A DNA stretch of 24,542 nt. It comes from an uncultured Campylobacter sp. (GTDB lineage Bacteria; Campylobacterota; Campylobacteria; Campylobacterales; Campylobacteraceae). Shown one piece after another: positions 1-8,146 of this stretch (position 1 is the stretch's first letter; the number at the start of each line of letters is the position of its first letter). The stretch covers positions 1-24,542 of the forward strand of contig NZ_CALIMS010000003.1 in assembly GCF_938045345.1 (NCBI RefSeq). Reading direction: 5' to 3'. The position numbers and the translations under genes are program-made. The notes beneath the pieces were generated by a model. That model ran no database searches. It was not told where the DNA came from and saw only the letters and a list, made by a program, of their open reading frames with translations.

Positions 1-2059
1 TCGCGTAAGTATCTACATTATAATCAGTGCCACCAAGTTGAAATTTAGCATTATTTATATCGGTTTGAGCTCCACCCGTAATTTGAAGAGCGGCTTTGCT
101 TGCATCAGAATATGCGTTTGATATACCTAAGAAATTTAAAACATTAAATCTAGCAATATTACCCGCATGATTTGGATTTCTAGTGTTTGAAGCATTTATC
201 AAGGTATTGCCACTGCCGCTGCCGCTACCGAATAATCCGTAAATCGTGCCGGTAACGGTGCTATTCGTTAAATTTACCGTATTGTTATTACTGCCCGCAG
301 CGGTAGCTTGCGCGCCATAAACTACTCCGTTTATCGTGGAGCCTTGCAAAACTACGGTATTATTGGATGCAGAGCCCGCCATAGCGTTACCGCCTTTTAC
401 TTGGCTATTTCCGTTGACTGTAGAATTTACCAAGGATAAAGCGTTTTGTACGGCATTACCGCTTGAGGTAGTTCCGCCTGAAATGTGGTTGTTGATAGTA
501 ACCCCGGTCGTGGAGAATTCGTTGCCGCTGACGCCTTGCTCACCGCGTCCGCCCAGGGCAGGACCATTTAGCGTTCCGCCGGTTATTTGGACGTGGTTAT
601 TGTTTGCCGTTCCGCTGCCGCTACCGATTTTATTGGTTCCGCCGATTACTTGAAAGACGCTTTTTCCGGTTAAATCCGCTACTACCCAGTTATTTTCGGC
701 ATTACCTTTTTCGCTTCTACCGCCGATGATATCATGACCTATCGTAGCGCCGTTTGCGATCTCTACTCTGGCGCCCGTAACGTCGCCGTTAACGCTGTTT
801 CCGCCTATGACGTCGCGACCTACTTCACCGCCGTTTAGAGTTACTTTGGTGTTTGAAATTTTGCCATTAACGCTGTTTCCGCCGATAGCATCTTGTGCTA
901 CTTTGCCTCCGCTCATTTCAACGTAGCTACTTTTTATCTCTCCATTTACGTTGCGGAAGCCGTAAGCGCTACCGCCTATCTCGCCGCCGCTTATTTTGAC
1001 GTAATCATTCGTGCTAGTAGCGACGTGATTGGTACCAGAACCTCCGCCGAAGCCTCCGTGAACGTCACCTATAACCTTTCCGCCGCTGATTTCAGAGTAA
1101 TTGTCGTTAGAAACGGCTGCCATATATGAGCCCGTAGTAGATTGAACCTCTCCGTTTTGTAGCTTTACGTAGTTTTTGCTAGCCGTAGCTTTGCTTCCAA
1201 TGGTAATGCCCTCTCTAGTAGCATTGGCGCCTGTTATATTTTGAAGCTTAGCACCGGCGCTGTTTATGACGACATAGTTTTTCTCTAACTTACTAGCGGA
1301 ATTTGGAGATACCGATACCGCGCCGTCTATTTCTTGACCGCTGCTTAAGACGATAGCGCCCGTAATATTTACGCCATTGCCTTTCGCAGAACCGCCTTGG
1401 TGTATGGTAGCACCCTCTATCCTGTATTTATCTATTTGCGCTGCACTTTTGATATTTACCGTATTATTTTCTGCGGAGCGACCATATCTAGCACGACCTC
1501 CCGATACTATAGCTTCGAAGCTCCCCACGGTGTTATTATCGCCGATTATATGGCTATTATCTTCGATATTTACGGTGTTGCCGACGGCATCTCCCGAATA
1601 GTTCTGCTGCCCGGCCCAAGTGCCGTTGCCGCCGAGAACAACTCTATTAACGGTTGCATTTATTATGTTTACGGTATTGCCTGTTGCGCCTATACCTTCA
1701 CCGCCTATTACGGTAGTAACGGTAGCACCGTTTTGAACGGTGATCTGATTTCTATCGGCCGATGTCGTAGGCGTAATGCTAGGATGACCCATACCGCCGC
1801 CGTATATACTGTAGCCAGACATATCAGTACCTGAAGCATCTCCGGTGATAGTTACTATATGATTTTTGGAGCCGCCTCCGTTACCGGCACCTTCATAACC
1901 ACCCGAGTAATACCCGCCGCCTGGAGTATGCAAATGACCATCACTGCCGCCGCCGGTTACCGTCGCTTTTGCATTGTCGGCTAAAGCTTGCATCGGCATC
2001 AGTGCTAGCGTAGCAGCGATGCTCAGACCTGAGATAATCGGTATCTTAATATCTTTCAT
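1..2059 (-). CDS. Autotransporter/adhesin, N-terminal passenger (partial, runs off left edge)
   Basis: The minus frame is open from an ATG at 2059 to the window edge: at least 686 codons, with no TTA, CTA or TCA in frame on the plus strand. It starts with a signal peptide: a short basic/polar start (MKDIK), a hydrophobic stretch, and a likely signal-peptidase site after MQALA near residue 27. The rest is Gly-, Asn-, Val- and Thr-rich with recurring blocks such as SGGKV, IGGNSVNG and NTVNI. Around residues 385-455 these recur about every 26 residues, as expected for a right-handed beta-helix passenger. An AAGGA ribosome site lies 9 nt before the ATG. By family, such proteins are exported by Sec and displayed on the cell surface through a C-terminal beta-barrel; that barrel is outside the window here. 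The specific adhesin type and ligand cannot be told. Confidence 0.85.
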   Translation of the reverse strand, partial: MKDIKIPIISGLSIAATLALMPMQALADNAKATVTGGGSDGHLHTPGGGYYSGGYEGAGNGGGSKNHIVTITGDASGTDMSGYSIYGGGMGHPSITPTTSADRNQITVQNGATVTTVIGGEGIGATGNTVNIINATVNRVVLGGNGTWAGQQNYSGDAVGNTVNIEDNSHIIGDNNTVGSFEAIVSGGRARYGRSAENNTVNIKSAAQIDKYRIEGATIHQGGSAKGNGVNITGAIVLSSGQEIDGAVSVSPNSASKLEKNYVVINSAGAKLQNITGANATREGITIGSKATASKNYVKLQNGEVQSTTGSYMAAVSNDNYSEISGGKVIGDVHGGFGGGSGTNHVATSTNDYVKISGGEIGGSAYGFRNVNGEIKSSYVEMSGGKVAQDAIGGNSVNGKISNTKVTLNGGEVGRDVIGGNSVNGDVTGARVEIANGATIGHDIIGGRSEKGNAENNWVVADLTGKSVFQVIGGTNKIGSGSGTANNNHVQITGGTLNGPALGGRGEQGVSGNEFSTTGVTINNHISGGTTSSGNAVQNALSLVNSTVNGNSQVKGGNAMAGSASNNTVVLQGSTINGVVYGAQATAAGSNNNTVNLTNSTVTGTIYGLFGSGSGSGNTLINASNTRNPNHAGNIARFNVLNFLGISNAYSDASKAALQITGGAQTDINNAKFQLGGTDYNVDTYA

Positions 2060-2093
2060 AGTTGTAATCCTTCGTAAAAAATAAAAACTATCC

Positions 2094-2121
2094 ATTATAC
2101 TATAAAAATACCTATTTACAA
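2094..2121 (-). promoter_or_regulatory. Promoter of the autotransporter gene
   Basis: On the minus strand there is a TATAAT -10 (2094-2099) and a TTGTAA -35 (2116-2121) with a 16-bp spacer. The -10 is about 35 nt upstream of the ATG, leaving a short AT-rich leader that contains the AAGGA ribosome site. Confidence 0.65.
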
Positions 2122-2624
2122 TAAATTTAATACAATTCCTAACAAAAGGTAGCTTAATGCGAAAAGATGGGTATTGTGATGCAACGTTTTCGATAATAAA
2201 GTAAAATTTCAGCTTATTTTTGTTCTCGAAGCTTAAATGAAAAATTACGATTACAAAATAGCAAAATTTTAAAATTCTGATCTTAGAATTTAGTCAGCGG
2301 GATTCCCAAGAAGTGACGTAGCTGGAAAAAGTGATAGAATAAAAAGGTGGTAGTTTCTGGTAGCAGAAATATGGTAGGACATAGATTTTATAAAATTTGG
2401 ATTTGTAGAATTTAAAATGAAGTAATATAAAGAGGAATTAAAATTTGAAGCAATTTTAGGCTAGAAGCACATAATTCTACGACATGTCGTTTAAAATTTT
2501 AAAGCAGTTCCAGGCGAGGCGATAAAAACGATAAAGTAGCGGCGCGGAGGGTTAAATTTTAAAAATTATAAGTGAAAACAAAAGCAAGGGGGGGCAAAAT
2601 TCTAAGAATTTCAAGCGAAATCTA

Positions 2625-2692
2625 GGCTTTCGGCGGAGGTGCTTTAAATAGCAGAGGGCTTTCAGAGATGCTTTAAAATAGCAATGGGCTTT
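2625..2692. repeat. Short tandem repeat, about 2.2 units of 30-32 bp
   Basis: Units begin with GGCTTTC at 2625, 2657 and 2687 and share a GCTTTAAA(A)TAGCA core. The last, partial unit forms the left arm of the hairpin at 2683-2724. Two full units without a spacer/repeat pattern rule out a CRISPR array. Confidence 0.6.
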
Positions 2693-2724
2693 CGGCAGCT
2701 TTTAATGCTCACCAAAAGCCCATT
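2683..2724 (-). terminator. Imperfect long hairpin, candidate htrA terminator
   Basis: AATGGGCTTT (2683-2692) pairs with AAAGCCCATT (2715-2724). Read as minus-strand RNA the stem extends inward through two U-G pairs and one bulged G to AGC/GCU. In plus-strand RNA the same positions are C-A mismatches, so the structure fits the minus (htrA) transcript better. It lies about 180 nt beyond the htrA stop. The downstream U-tract (AUUGCUAUUUU) is weak. In the plus direction a UUUUU run follows, so bidirectional action is possible. Confidence 0.45.
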
Positions 2725-2885
2725 TTTATAGTTTATGTATCTCTTACGCTCGAAAGCTCGAAATTTCGCTTATCAGAAAGTTCAAAATCCCAAAAACTTC
2801 TGCTGGCTTACTCGCAATGTTCCGCTAATGCTTTGTCCTGGGCTCGCCGCGGTTAAATTTTAACGCTTTCGCGTTACTCGCCGTT

Positions 2886-2905
2886 AAGCTTGGTGGACCA
2901 AGCTT
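2886..2905 (-). terminator. Perfect 8-bp hairpin overlapping the htrA stop codon
   Basis: AAGCTTGG and CCAAGCTT flank a 4-nt loop, and the right arm shares a base with the htrA TAA at 2905-2907. There is no U-tract, so it may be an mRNA-stabilising or processing stem rather than a true intrinsic terminator. Confidence 0.4.
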
Positions 2906-4326
2906 TAGCGGATTACAAGACCTTGCGGAATTCCGCGTCTGATAACCCAAACTAGGGTTTTCTTGCCCTTGTAATCTTTGATGTATCGATCGAAGTCGTC
3001 TGAGCTTTTGACATCGTTTTGACCGACTTGAATGATCACGTCGCCTACCTCAAAGCCGTAATCATCGGCTTTTGAGCCATCTTTGACGCTTAAGACGAGG
3101 GCACCCGAGACATCGTCGTCGAGGTTATATTTGCGGCGCAAGCTGTCATTTAACGTCCTTAGCTTTAGCCCCTCTATTGCGCTTTTTGAGTCCTCGCCGG
3201 CTGAGCCTAAGGTGGTGGAGTCGGATTTCATCGCGTCTAGCTTGATAGTCGTGCTCTTGCTTTTGCCGTCACGCTCAAATTCTACATCCACTGAGCTTCC
3301 TGGAGCCATTGAGCCGATTAAATTTTTTAGCTCGTTGGCGTTTTTGATAGATTTGCCGTTTATTTTGGTGATCAAATCGCCGCGCTTGATGCCTGCTTTA
3401 TCGGCAGGCATGTCTTTTTCGACGCTTGAGATTAGCGCGCCCTCTTTGCTTTCATAGAGCTCTTTTTGATCTTTAGACATATCTGAGATCGTAACGCCTA
3501 TAAAGCCACGCTCGATCTTGCCGTTTGTGATGAGCTTTTCAGCGATCTCTTTTACCATATTTGAAGGGATCGCAAAGCCTACGCCGTTATTTCCGCCGCC
3601 GCGACTTAAAATGGCGGAATTTATCCCCAAAAGCGCGCCGCGACTATCCACTAGTGCACCGCCTGAGTTGCCCGGATTGATCGAAGCGTCGGTTTGGATG
3701 AAATTTTCATATTGATTTAGCCCGATATTGTTTTTATTTAGCGCCGAGATTATGCCTTGAGTGATGGTGCCGCCCACGCCGAAAGGATTTCCGATAGCAA
3801 AGACGATATCGCCCTCCATAGCCTTGGACGAGTCTGCAAATTTAACCGCAGAGAGATTTTTTTCGTCGATTTTAATAATTGCAAGGTCGGTTTTAGGGTC
3901 GGTGCCGATCACCTTGGCTTTATATTCCTTATCGCCTTCTAATAGCGTAACTACGATTTCGTCGGCGTTTTCTATTACGTGATTATTTGTGACAATATAG
4001 CCGTCTTCGGAGATGATGACACCAGAGCCTAGTGAGCTTCCCTCGCGCTCCTGCTGCTGCGGAATGTCAAAGTCGAAAAATTGCTTAAAAAACGGATCGT
4101 CAAACATCTGCGACATCGGACTATTGCCTGCTTTAATCTTGGTTTTAGTTGCGATATTGACGACGGATTTTTTTACGTCCGCAACGGAGCTGTGATATGA
4201 GAGCACCACGTCTTGATTAAAGCCCGGATTTACGCGATCGTAACTACTTGGAGCTTCTTTAATGTCGATGCTGGCGCCAAAAAGCGCACCTGCCAAAGCT
4301 ATCGATAAGATAATCGATTTTTTCAT
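2905..4326 (-). CDS. htrA: Periplasmic serine protease/chaperone HtrA (DegP-type)
   Basis: 473 aa, normal length for Campylobacter HtrA. A signal peptide occupies residues 1-18 or so (MKKS then a hydrophobic run ending ALFGAS). The trypsin-like domain (about 45-265) shows the full catalytic triad: His116 in TNNHVIEN, Asp147 in PKTDLAII and Ser221 in INPGNSGGAL. Two PDZ domains follow, about 275-365 and 385-470. The family degrades or refolds damaged envelope proteins; in C. jejuni it is also secreted and cleaves host E-cadherin, which is family knowledge and not visible here. It is divergent from cbpA-hspR with a 168-bp shared control region, an arrangement I recall from C. jejuni. The start has an AAAGGA site (CAAAGGATATAAAAATG). 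Confidence 0.97.
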   Translation of the reverse strand: MKKSIILSIALAGALFGASIDIKEAPSSYDRVNPGFNQDVVLSYHSSVADVKKSVVNIATKTKIKAGNSPMSQMFDDPFFKQFFDFDIPQQQEREGSSLGSGVIISEDGYIVTNNHVIENADEIVVTLLEGDKEYKAKVIGTDPKTDLAIIKIDEKNLSAVKFADSSKAMEGDIVFAIGNPFGVGGTITQGIISALNKNNIGLNQYENFIQTDASINPGNSGGALVDSRGALLGINSAILSRGGGNNGVGFAIPSNMVKEIAEKLITNGKIERGFIGVTISDMSKDQKELYESKEGALISSVEKDMPADKAGIKRGDLITKINGKSIKNANELKNLIGSMAPGSSVDVEFERDGKSKSTTIKLDAMKSDSTTLGSAGEDSKSAIEGLKLRTLNDSLRRKYNLDDDVSGALVLSVKDGSKADDYGFEVGDVIIQVGQNDVKSSDDFDRYIKDYKGKKTLVWVIRRGIPQGLVIR

Positions 4327-4361
4327 TTTTATATCCTTTGTGATAATAAAATTTTGGCGGA

Positions 4362-4367
4362 ATTATA
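4362..4367 (-). promoter_or_regulatory. htrA -10 element
   Basis: TATAAT on the minus strand, about 35 nt upstream of the htrA ATG. No good -35 is seen, which is common in Campylobacter sigma-70 promoters. Confidence 0.5.
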
Positions 4368-4428
4368 AATTTTGTCCGCTAATATATTCCTAACGCAAAA
4401 TTAAAATTTATAAATGAAATTTAGCAAA

Positions 4429-4449
4429 CTTGATTGACACTCACTAAAG
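4429..4449 (+). promoter_or_regulatory. HspR operator, HAIR-like box
   Basis: CTTGATT-N7-ACTAAAG matches the HAIR consensus CTTGAGT-N7-ACTCAAG at 12 of 14 positions, with symmetrical deviations. It overlaps the -35 of the cbpA-hspR promoter, so HspR bound here would block its own operon. HspR autoregulation through such boxes is established in Helicobacter, Campylobacter and Streptomyces; its use here is inferred from the match and the position. Confidence 0.75.
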
Positions 4450-4463
4450 TTTTATGATATAAT
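4434..4463 (+). promoter_or_regulatory. Sigma-70 promoter of cbpA-hspR
   Basis: Consensus TTGACA (4434-4439) and TATAAT (4458-4463) with an 18-bp spacer, about 32 nt before the cbpA ATG. The very strong consensus fits a promoter held down by a repressor. Confidence 0.8.
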
Positions 4464-4494
4464 CTACATAAATTTTAAGATTTTAAGGATTAAA

Positions 4495-5409
4495 ATGGCA
4501 AGCACAAGCAGTTTATACGAAACCTTAGGCGTGGATAAATCAGCAAGCGCCGAGGAGATTAAAAAAGCTTACCGCAGGCTAGCTCGCAAGTATCACCCGG
4601 ATATCAATAAAGAGCCAGGAGCTGAGGATAAATTTAAAGAGATCAACGCCGCGTATGAAATTTTAAGCGACGAGAAAAAGCGGGCGCAATATGACCGCCA
4701 CGGCGACGAGATGTTCGGCGGGCAGAATTTCCACGATTTCGCGCAGGGTTCGGCAAACATGGGCGATCTAAACGACATCCTAAACAGCATTTTCGGCGGC
4801 TCCTTCGGCGCAAAAAGCGCGGGCTCACGTGGCGGATTTAGTTTCAGCTCTTTCGGTGGTGGCGAGGGTTTTAGTGGCTTTAGCGGCAGCAGTTTCGGCG
4901 GCGGATTTGGCGGCACACAGAGCCTAGATACGCACAGCTCGATTGAAATTCCTTTTGAGACCGCGATACAAGGCGGCGAGATGAGCGTGCGCGTGGGCGG
5001 TGAGACGGTTAAATTTAAAGTGCCCGCGGGTATAAATGCGGGCGAGAAGCTGCGCATCAGAGGCAAGGGGCAAAAATCGGGCATCCAAAGCGGCGATCTG
5101 ATCTTAGAGATCAAAATCGCGCCCGACGGCGAATACAGCCGCGAAGGCGACGATCTTTTCAAAACGATCGACGTGCCTTTGAAAACGGCGATGTTTGGCG
5201 GAAAAGTAGAAATTTCGACGCCGAGCAAAAGCGCAACGATAAAGATCGCAAAAAATACCAAAAACGGGCAGAAATACCGCCTAAAAGGCTACGGCGTGCA
5301 AAACCGCAAAAGTAAAATTTTAGGCGATCTATATGCGGTGGTAAATGTCGTTTTGCCCGACGTCGATTCGCTGGGCGAGGACGTCAAAGCCGCGCTGCAA
5401 AAGCTATAA
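4495..5409 (+). CDS. cbpA: DnaJ-like co-chaperone CbpA
   Basis: 304 aa. The J domain covers residues 5-70 with the HPD motif at 34-36, which stimulates DnaK ATPase. A Gly/Phe-rich linker (about 101-140) is followed by two beta-sheet substrate-binding domains (about 148-220 and 225-298). The CxxCxGxG zinc fingers of true DnaJ are absent, which places it in the CbpA class. AAGGA lies 5 nt before the ATG. It is the first gene of a two-gene operon with hspR, 12 nt apart, and is therefore probably induced by heat through HspR. In other systems HspR needs a chaperone as co-repressor, so pairing with a J-protein is consistent with feedback. Confidence 0.95.
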   Translation: MASTSSLYETLGVDKSASAEEIKKAYRRLARKYHPDINKEPGAEDKFKEINAAYEILSDEKKRAQYDRHGDEMFGGQNFHDFAQGSANMGDLNDILNSIFGGSFGAKSAGSRGGFSFSSFGGGEGFSGFSGSSFGGGFGGTQSLDTHSSIEIPFETAIQGGEMSVRVGGETVKFKVPAGINAGEKLRIRGKGQKSGIQSGDLILEIKIAPDGEYSREGDDLFKTIDVPLKTAMFGGKVEISTPSKSATIKIAKNTKNGQKYRLKGYGVQNRKSKILGDLYAVVNVVLPDVDSLGEDVKAALQKL

Positions 5410-5421
5410 GGAGGCATCAAA

Positions 5422-5733
5422 ATGCATGATTACGATGAGCCGGTTTATCTCATATCGATAGTTTCGAAGGTCCTAGATATCCATCCGCAGACGCTGCGGC
5501 AATACGAGCGCGAAGGGCTCGTGAGTCCGGGGCGCACGGAGGGCAAGATGCGCCTGTACTCGGCGCATGATATGGACCGCATACGCATGATTTTAAACCT
5601 TACAAAGGAGCTTGGCGTCAATCTTGCGGGCGTGGATGTGATCTTTCGCCTGCAAGAAAGGATCGCCGAGTATGAGCGCGAGATCGAGGAGCTGCGGGCT
5701 AAAATTTTAGAGCTTGGCGGAGAGACAGACTAG
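5422..5733 (+). CDS. hspR: Heat-shock repressor HspR (MerR family)
   Basis: 103 aa. A winged helix-turn-helix of MerR type spans about residues 8-75 (TLRQYEREGLVSP at 24-36, then the RLYSAHDMDRI wing). A C-terminal coiled coil (about 76-97) would serve dimerisation. A strong AAGGAGG ribosome site straddles the cbpA stop. By family it represses chaperone genes (cbpA-hspR, groESL, clpB-type) by binding HAIR boxes; one candidate box sits at the operon promoter. A weak CAGAC/GTCTG hairpin encloses its TAG stop at 5726-5739. Confidence 0.95.
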   Translation: MHDYDEPVYLISIVSKVLDIHPQTLRQYEREGLVSPGRTEGKMRLYSAHDMDRIRMILNLTKELGVNLAGVDVIFRLQERIAEYEREIEELRAKILELGGETD

Positions 5734-6219
5734 GGTCTGCGAGATAAAGATTAAAGCTCAGCAAAAATCAGATCCTGGTGCTACAAGCTGAAATTTTAAT
5801 GCTATCAAAAAGCAAGATCGCCTCTTAAGCGTAGATTAAAGCGATAAATTTTGACTTTCAGTGCAGATTTATGGGCGCGTCAAATTTAAAGTTGCGCTAA
5901 GCAAACTCGGGCGAATTTTCTTGCAATTAAATTTTAAAACCGCCTTGATATAATTTGGCTTTAAAATTTAAAATTCCAAGCCGCGTTAGATTTTAAAATT
6001 TTACCGCGAGCCTCTAAATTTAGCGATAAAGTGCGACATAATTTCTCTATTTTTAAGCGGGATTTTAGTAAAATCACATTATAAAATTTACCCGTAAATT
6101 TATATGAAAAGATAAAATTTCATCGATTATCGCCTCCGGTAAATGGTCGCGGATAATGTAAAATTTAACAATAAATTTAGCGCTAAATTTTATGCATAAT
6201 CTTACAAAAAAGGGAGTTA
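5734..6219. other. Long non-coding region hspR-kefB
   Basis: 486 bp with no supportable gene on either strand. It is dense in AAATTTTA/TAAAATTT words. It holds a TATAAT (5949-5954) with no good -35, a short GATTTT/AAAATC hairpin near 6060 and an 18-bp palindrome just before kefB. In C. jejuni hspR and kefB are close neighbours as I recall, so this spacer looks expanded. Confidence 0.55.
6173..6190. promoter_or_regulatory. 18-bp perfect palindrome upstream of kefB
   Basis: AAATTTAGC/GCTAAATTT with no spacer, ending 4 bp before a CATAAT -10-like element (6195-6200) and about 30 bp before the kefB ATG. The position suits an operator, but the arms are built from the AAATTT word that is common in this DNA, so it may be coincidental. 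Confidence 0.35.
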
Positions 6220-7851
6220 ATGGAGCTTGTTATAGAGCTATTTCTTGCGATCACCGCGCTTGCGATAGTGCTAAATATCGTCTTTAAAATTTTTGAAATT
6301 CCCACTATCATCGGCTATATCGTCGCGGGCGTGTGCTTTTCGCAGATCTATAGTCTAAGCAGTGTCGAAAACGCCCATATGTCTGAGCTGGCGGAATTTG
6401 GCATCGTCTTTTTGATGTTTACCATCGGGCTTGAGTTTAGCTTCCGCCACTTAATGAGCATGAAAAAGGATGTGTTTTTTAACGGCATGCTCCAAGTCCT
6501 CGGCACTGGCATTATCTTAGCGCTCATTATTGATCAGTCTTTCGGTGGAAATATAAAGACTGTGATGATCGTCGGGCTAGCATTTGCGCTTAGTTCGACG
6601 GCGATCGTGCTAAAAACGCTCAACGAAACAGGCGAAATCAACCAAAACTACGGGCGCAAGGTGCTTGGCATCCTGCTATTTCAAGATCTCGCCGTCATTC
6701 CTATTTTGCTGATGATTGACATATTCGGCTCGACCGACAATACCCCCGTGAACTATCTAATCTTAAAAACCGCCGTAAGCGCCGCCATAGTGGTAGTGAT
6801 CCTTTTCGTGCTCGGTAAATTCGCCTTCAACCGCTTCCTCTACTACGTCGTAAGGACAAATTCTAAAGAAATTTTCATCGCAACCATCCTTTTTACCGTC
6901 GTGGGGGCTAGCTTTTTGGCGCATGTTTTTGGTTTTTCGTACACGCTGGGCGCGTTCATCGCGGGCATGCTCATCGCAGAAACTGAGTATAAACACGAGA
7001 TAGAGGCTGATCTGACGCCGTTTCGAGACATACTGCTGGGGCTTTTTTTCATCACGATTGGCATGCAGATAAATTTTGAAGTCATCGTCTCGCACTATGG
7101 GCTGATCCTGCTCGCTATTATCGTTATAATGGCGCTTAAAACGGTTGTGATTTATGCGATCTTATTTCTCTCTACTGGTAAAAGAATAGCGCTAAAAGCG
7201 GCGCTGTCGCTATGCCAGATAGGTGAGTTTGCGCTTGCGATCTTTTCGCTGTTGATGAGCCGCGATATGCTAAGTAAGGAAAACGGGCAAATTTTAATTA
7301 CAGTCGTAACCGCGACGATGATTTTAACGCCGTTTATTCTTAAAAATTTAAATAAAATCGCCAACCGTTTCGAGTCTAAAGTTGAAAAGCTCGAGGATGA
7401 GGAGCATAAAACTCAAATCCCGCCGATGAAAAATCATATCATTGTAGCAGGCTATGGCAGGATAGGGCAAGAAGTTGTGCTACGCCTTAAAGATCAGGGG
7501 CTGCTATACGTGGTCGCTGAGAGCGATTTAGAGCTTGTGGATCTAGGCAAATCGCGCGGAGAGAACATATACTTTGTAAATATAATGCAAAAAACTGCGA
7601 TCGACGAGCTGCATGCGCGCGATGCGTCGGTCATCATCCTAACGATCGCAAATCAGCAAAAGCTCGACATCGTCGCTAAGATGCTAAACGGCTCTAATTT
7701 AAAAGCAAATATCATAGTGATGCATACGGGCGCCGATCCACAAAGCGAGCTGCAGAGCGAATACGGCGAAAATTTTATCTTCGTAAAAAAGGAGAGAGTA
7801 GTAGCAAATGCGCTTTTACAAGAGGCGCTGAAATGCAAGCTAACGCAGTAA
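6220..7851 (+). CDS. kefB: K+/H+ (CPA2) antiporter, KefB type, with RCK domain
   Basis: 543 aa. The first ~380 residues form the Na+/H+ exchanger-type membrane domain with about 12 hydrophobic segments. It includes the conserved LLFQDLAVIP segment (about 152-161), where the Asp carries ions in this superfamily. A cytoplasmic RCK/TrkA-N domain follows (about 405-525) with the Rossmann GYGRIG at 411-416. The family exports K+ in exchange for protons or Na+ across the inner membrane and is gated by ligands on the RCK domain. The cytosolic glutathione sensing of E. coli KefB cannot be assumed here. Ribosome site AAGGGAG, 5 nt before ATG. Position after hspR is conserved in C. jejuni as I recall. 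Confidence 0.9.
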   Translation: MELVIELFLAITALAIVLNIVFKIFEIPTIIGYIVAGVCFSQIYSLSSVENAHMSELAEFGIVFLMFTIGLEFSFRHLMSMKKDVFFNGMLQVLGTGIILALIIDQSFGGNIKTVMIVGLAFALSSTAIVLKTLNETGEINQNYGRKVLGILLFQDLAVIPILLMIDIFGSTDNTPVNYLILKTAVSAAIVVVILFVLGKFAFNRFLYYVVRTNSKEIFIATILFTVVGASFLAHVFGFSYTLGAFIAGMLIAETEYKHEIEADLTPFRDILLGLFFITIGMQINFEVIVSHYGLILLAIIVIMALKTVVIYAILFLSTGKRIALKAALSLCQIGEFALAIFSLLMSRDMLSKENGQILITVVTATMILTPFILKNLNKIANRFESKVEKLEDEEHKTQIPPMKNHIIVAGYGRIGQEVVLRLKDQGLLYVVAESDLELVDLGKSRGENIYFVNIMQKTAIDELHARDASVIILTIANQQKLDIVAKMLNGSNLKANIIVMHTGADPQSELQSEYGENFIFVKKERVVANALLQEALKCKLTQ

Positions 7852-8126
7852 GGATCCTAAAAAGCGAAGCGCGATCGTCGGGAGTGGGCTTTATCCAAAC
7901 TAGCTTTAAAGCCAGTCGTATCATTATCGTGGTTTTAAATATATAAAAATTTGTGCCTGCAGATCTTTGTGTGCGGATCAAATGGGTTTAATCTGAAATT
8001 TAAGAGTAAATTTTGAGCATTCATGGGTTGTGTCGCAAGGAGGATCGGCTAGGCGAAGGTAAAATTTATAGATTTATTACGTTTATGCCACAGGCGGATG
8101 CGATAATGAAGTAAGGACGGAGTAAG

Positions 8127-8141
8127 GCGGCTTTTCGCCGC
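8127..8141 (-). terminator. GC-rich hairpin after the methyltransferase remnant
   Basis: GCGGC/GCCGC with a 5-nt loop, 6 nt past the TAG at 8147-8149 on the minus strand. The U-tract is poor. The rest of 7852-8146 shows nothing recognisable. Confidence 0.4.
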
Positions 8142-8146
8142 AAATT

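Larger units (their letters stand above)
2122..2904. other. Non-coding region between autotransporter and htrA
   Basis: About 780 bp without a convincing gene. It is AT-rich on the left and holds a short tandem repeat (2625-2692), a long imperfect hairpin (2683-2724), a small TAACGC/GCGTTA hairpin (about 2860-2876) and a HindIII-like palindrome at the htrA stop (2886-2905). A 15-codon ORF with an AAAGG upstream begins at 2158 on the plus strand but has nothing else in its favour. Confidence 0.6.

Noticed and set aside
336..1834. Plus-strand ORFs (336-653, 893-1129, 1397-1834) over the passenger region
   Set aside because: They are shadows of the repetitive minus-strand autotransporter frame, which is open for the whole length with a promoter, ribosome site and signal peptide.
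2158..2205. 15-codon plus-strand ORF with AAAGG upstream, possible leader peptide
   Set aside because: No following plus-strand gene, no regulatory codon run and no good promoter.
2625..2724. CRISPR array
   Set aside because: Only two units with no unique spacers and no cas genes nearby.
4593..5261. 222-codon minus-strand ORF antisense to cbpA
   Set aside because: Pro/Ser-rich mirror of the Gly/Phe-rich cbpA frame; no ribosome site and no recognisable domain.
7852..8146. tRNA or small RNA gene in the kefB-methyltransferase gap
   Set aside because: No cloverleaf, CCA end or strong promoter found on either strand.
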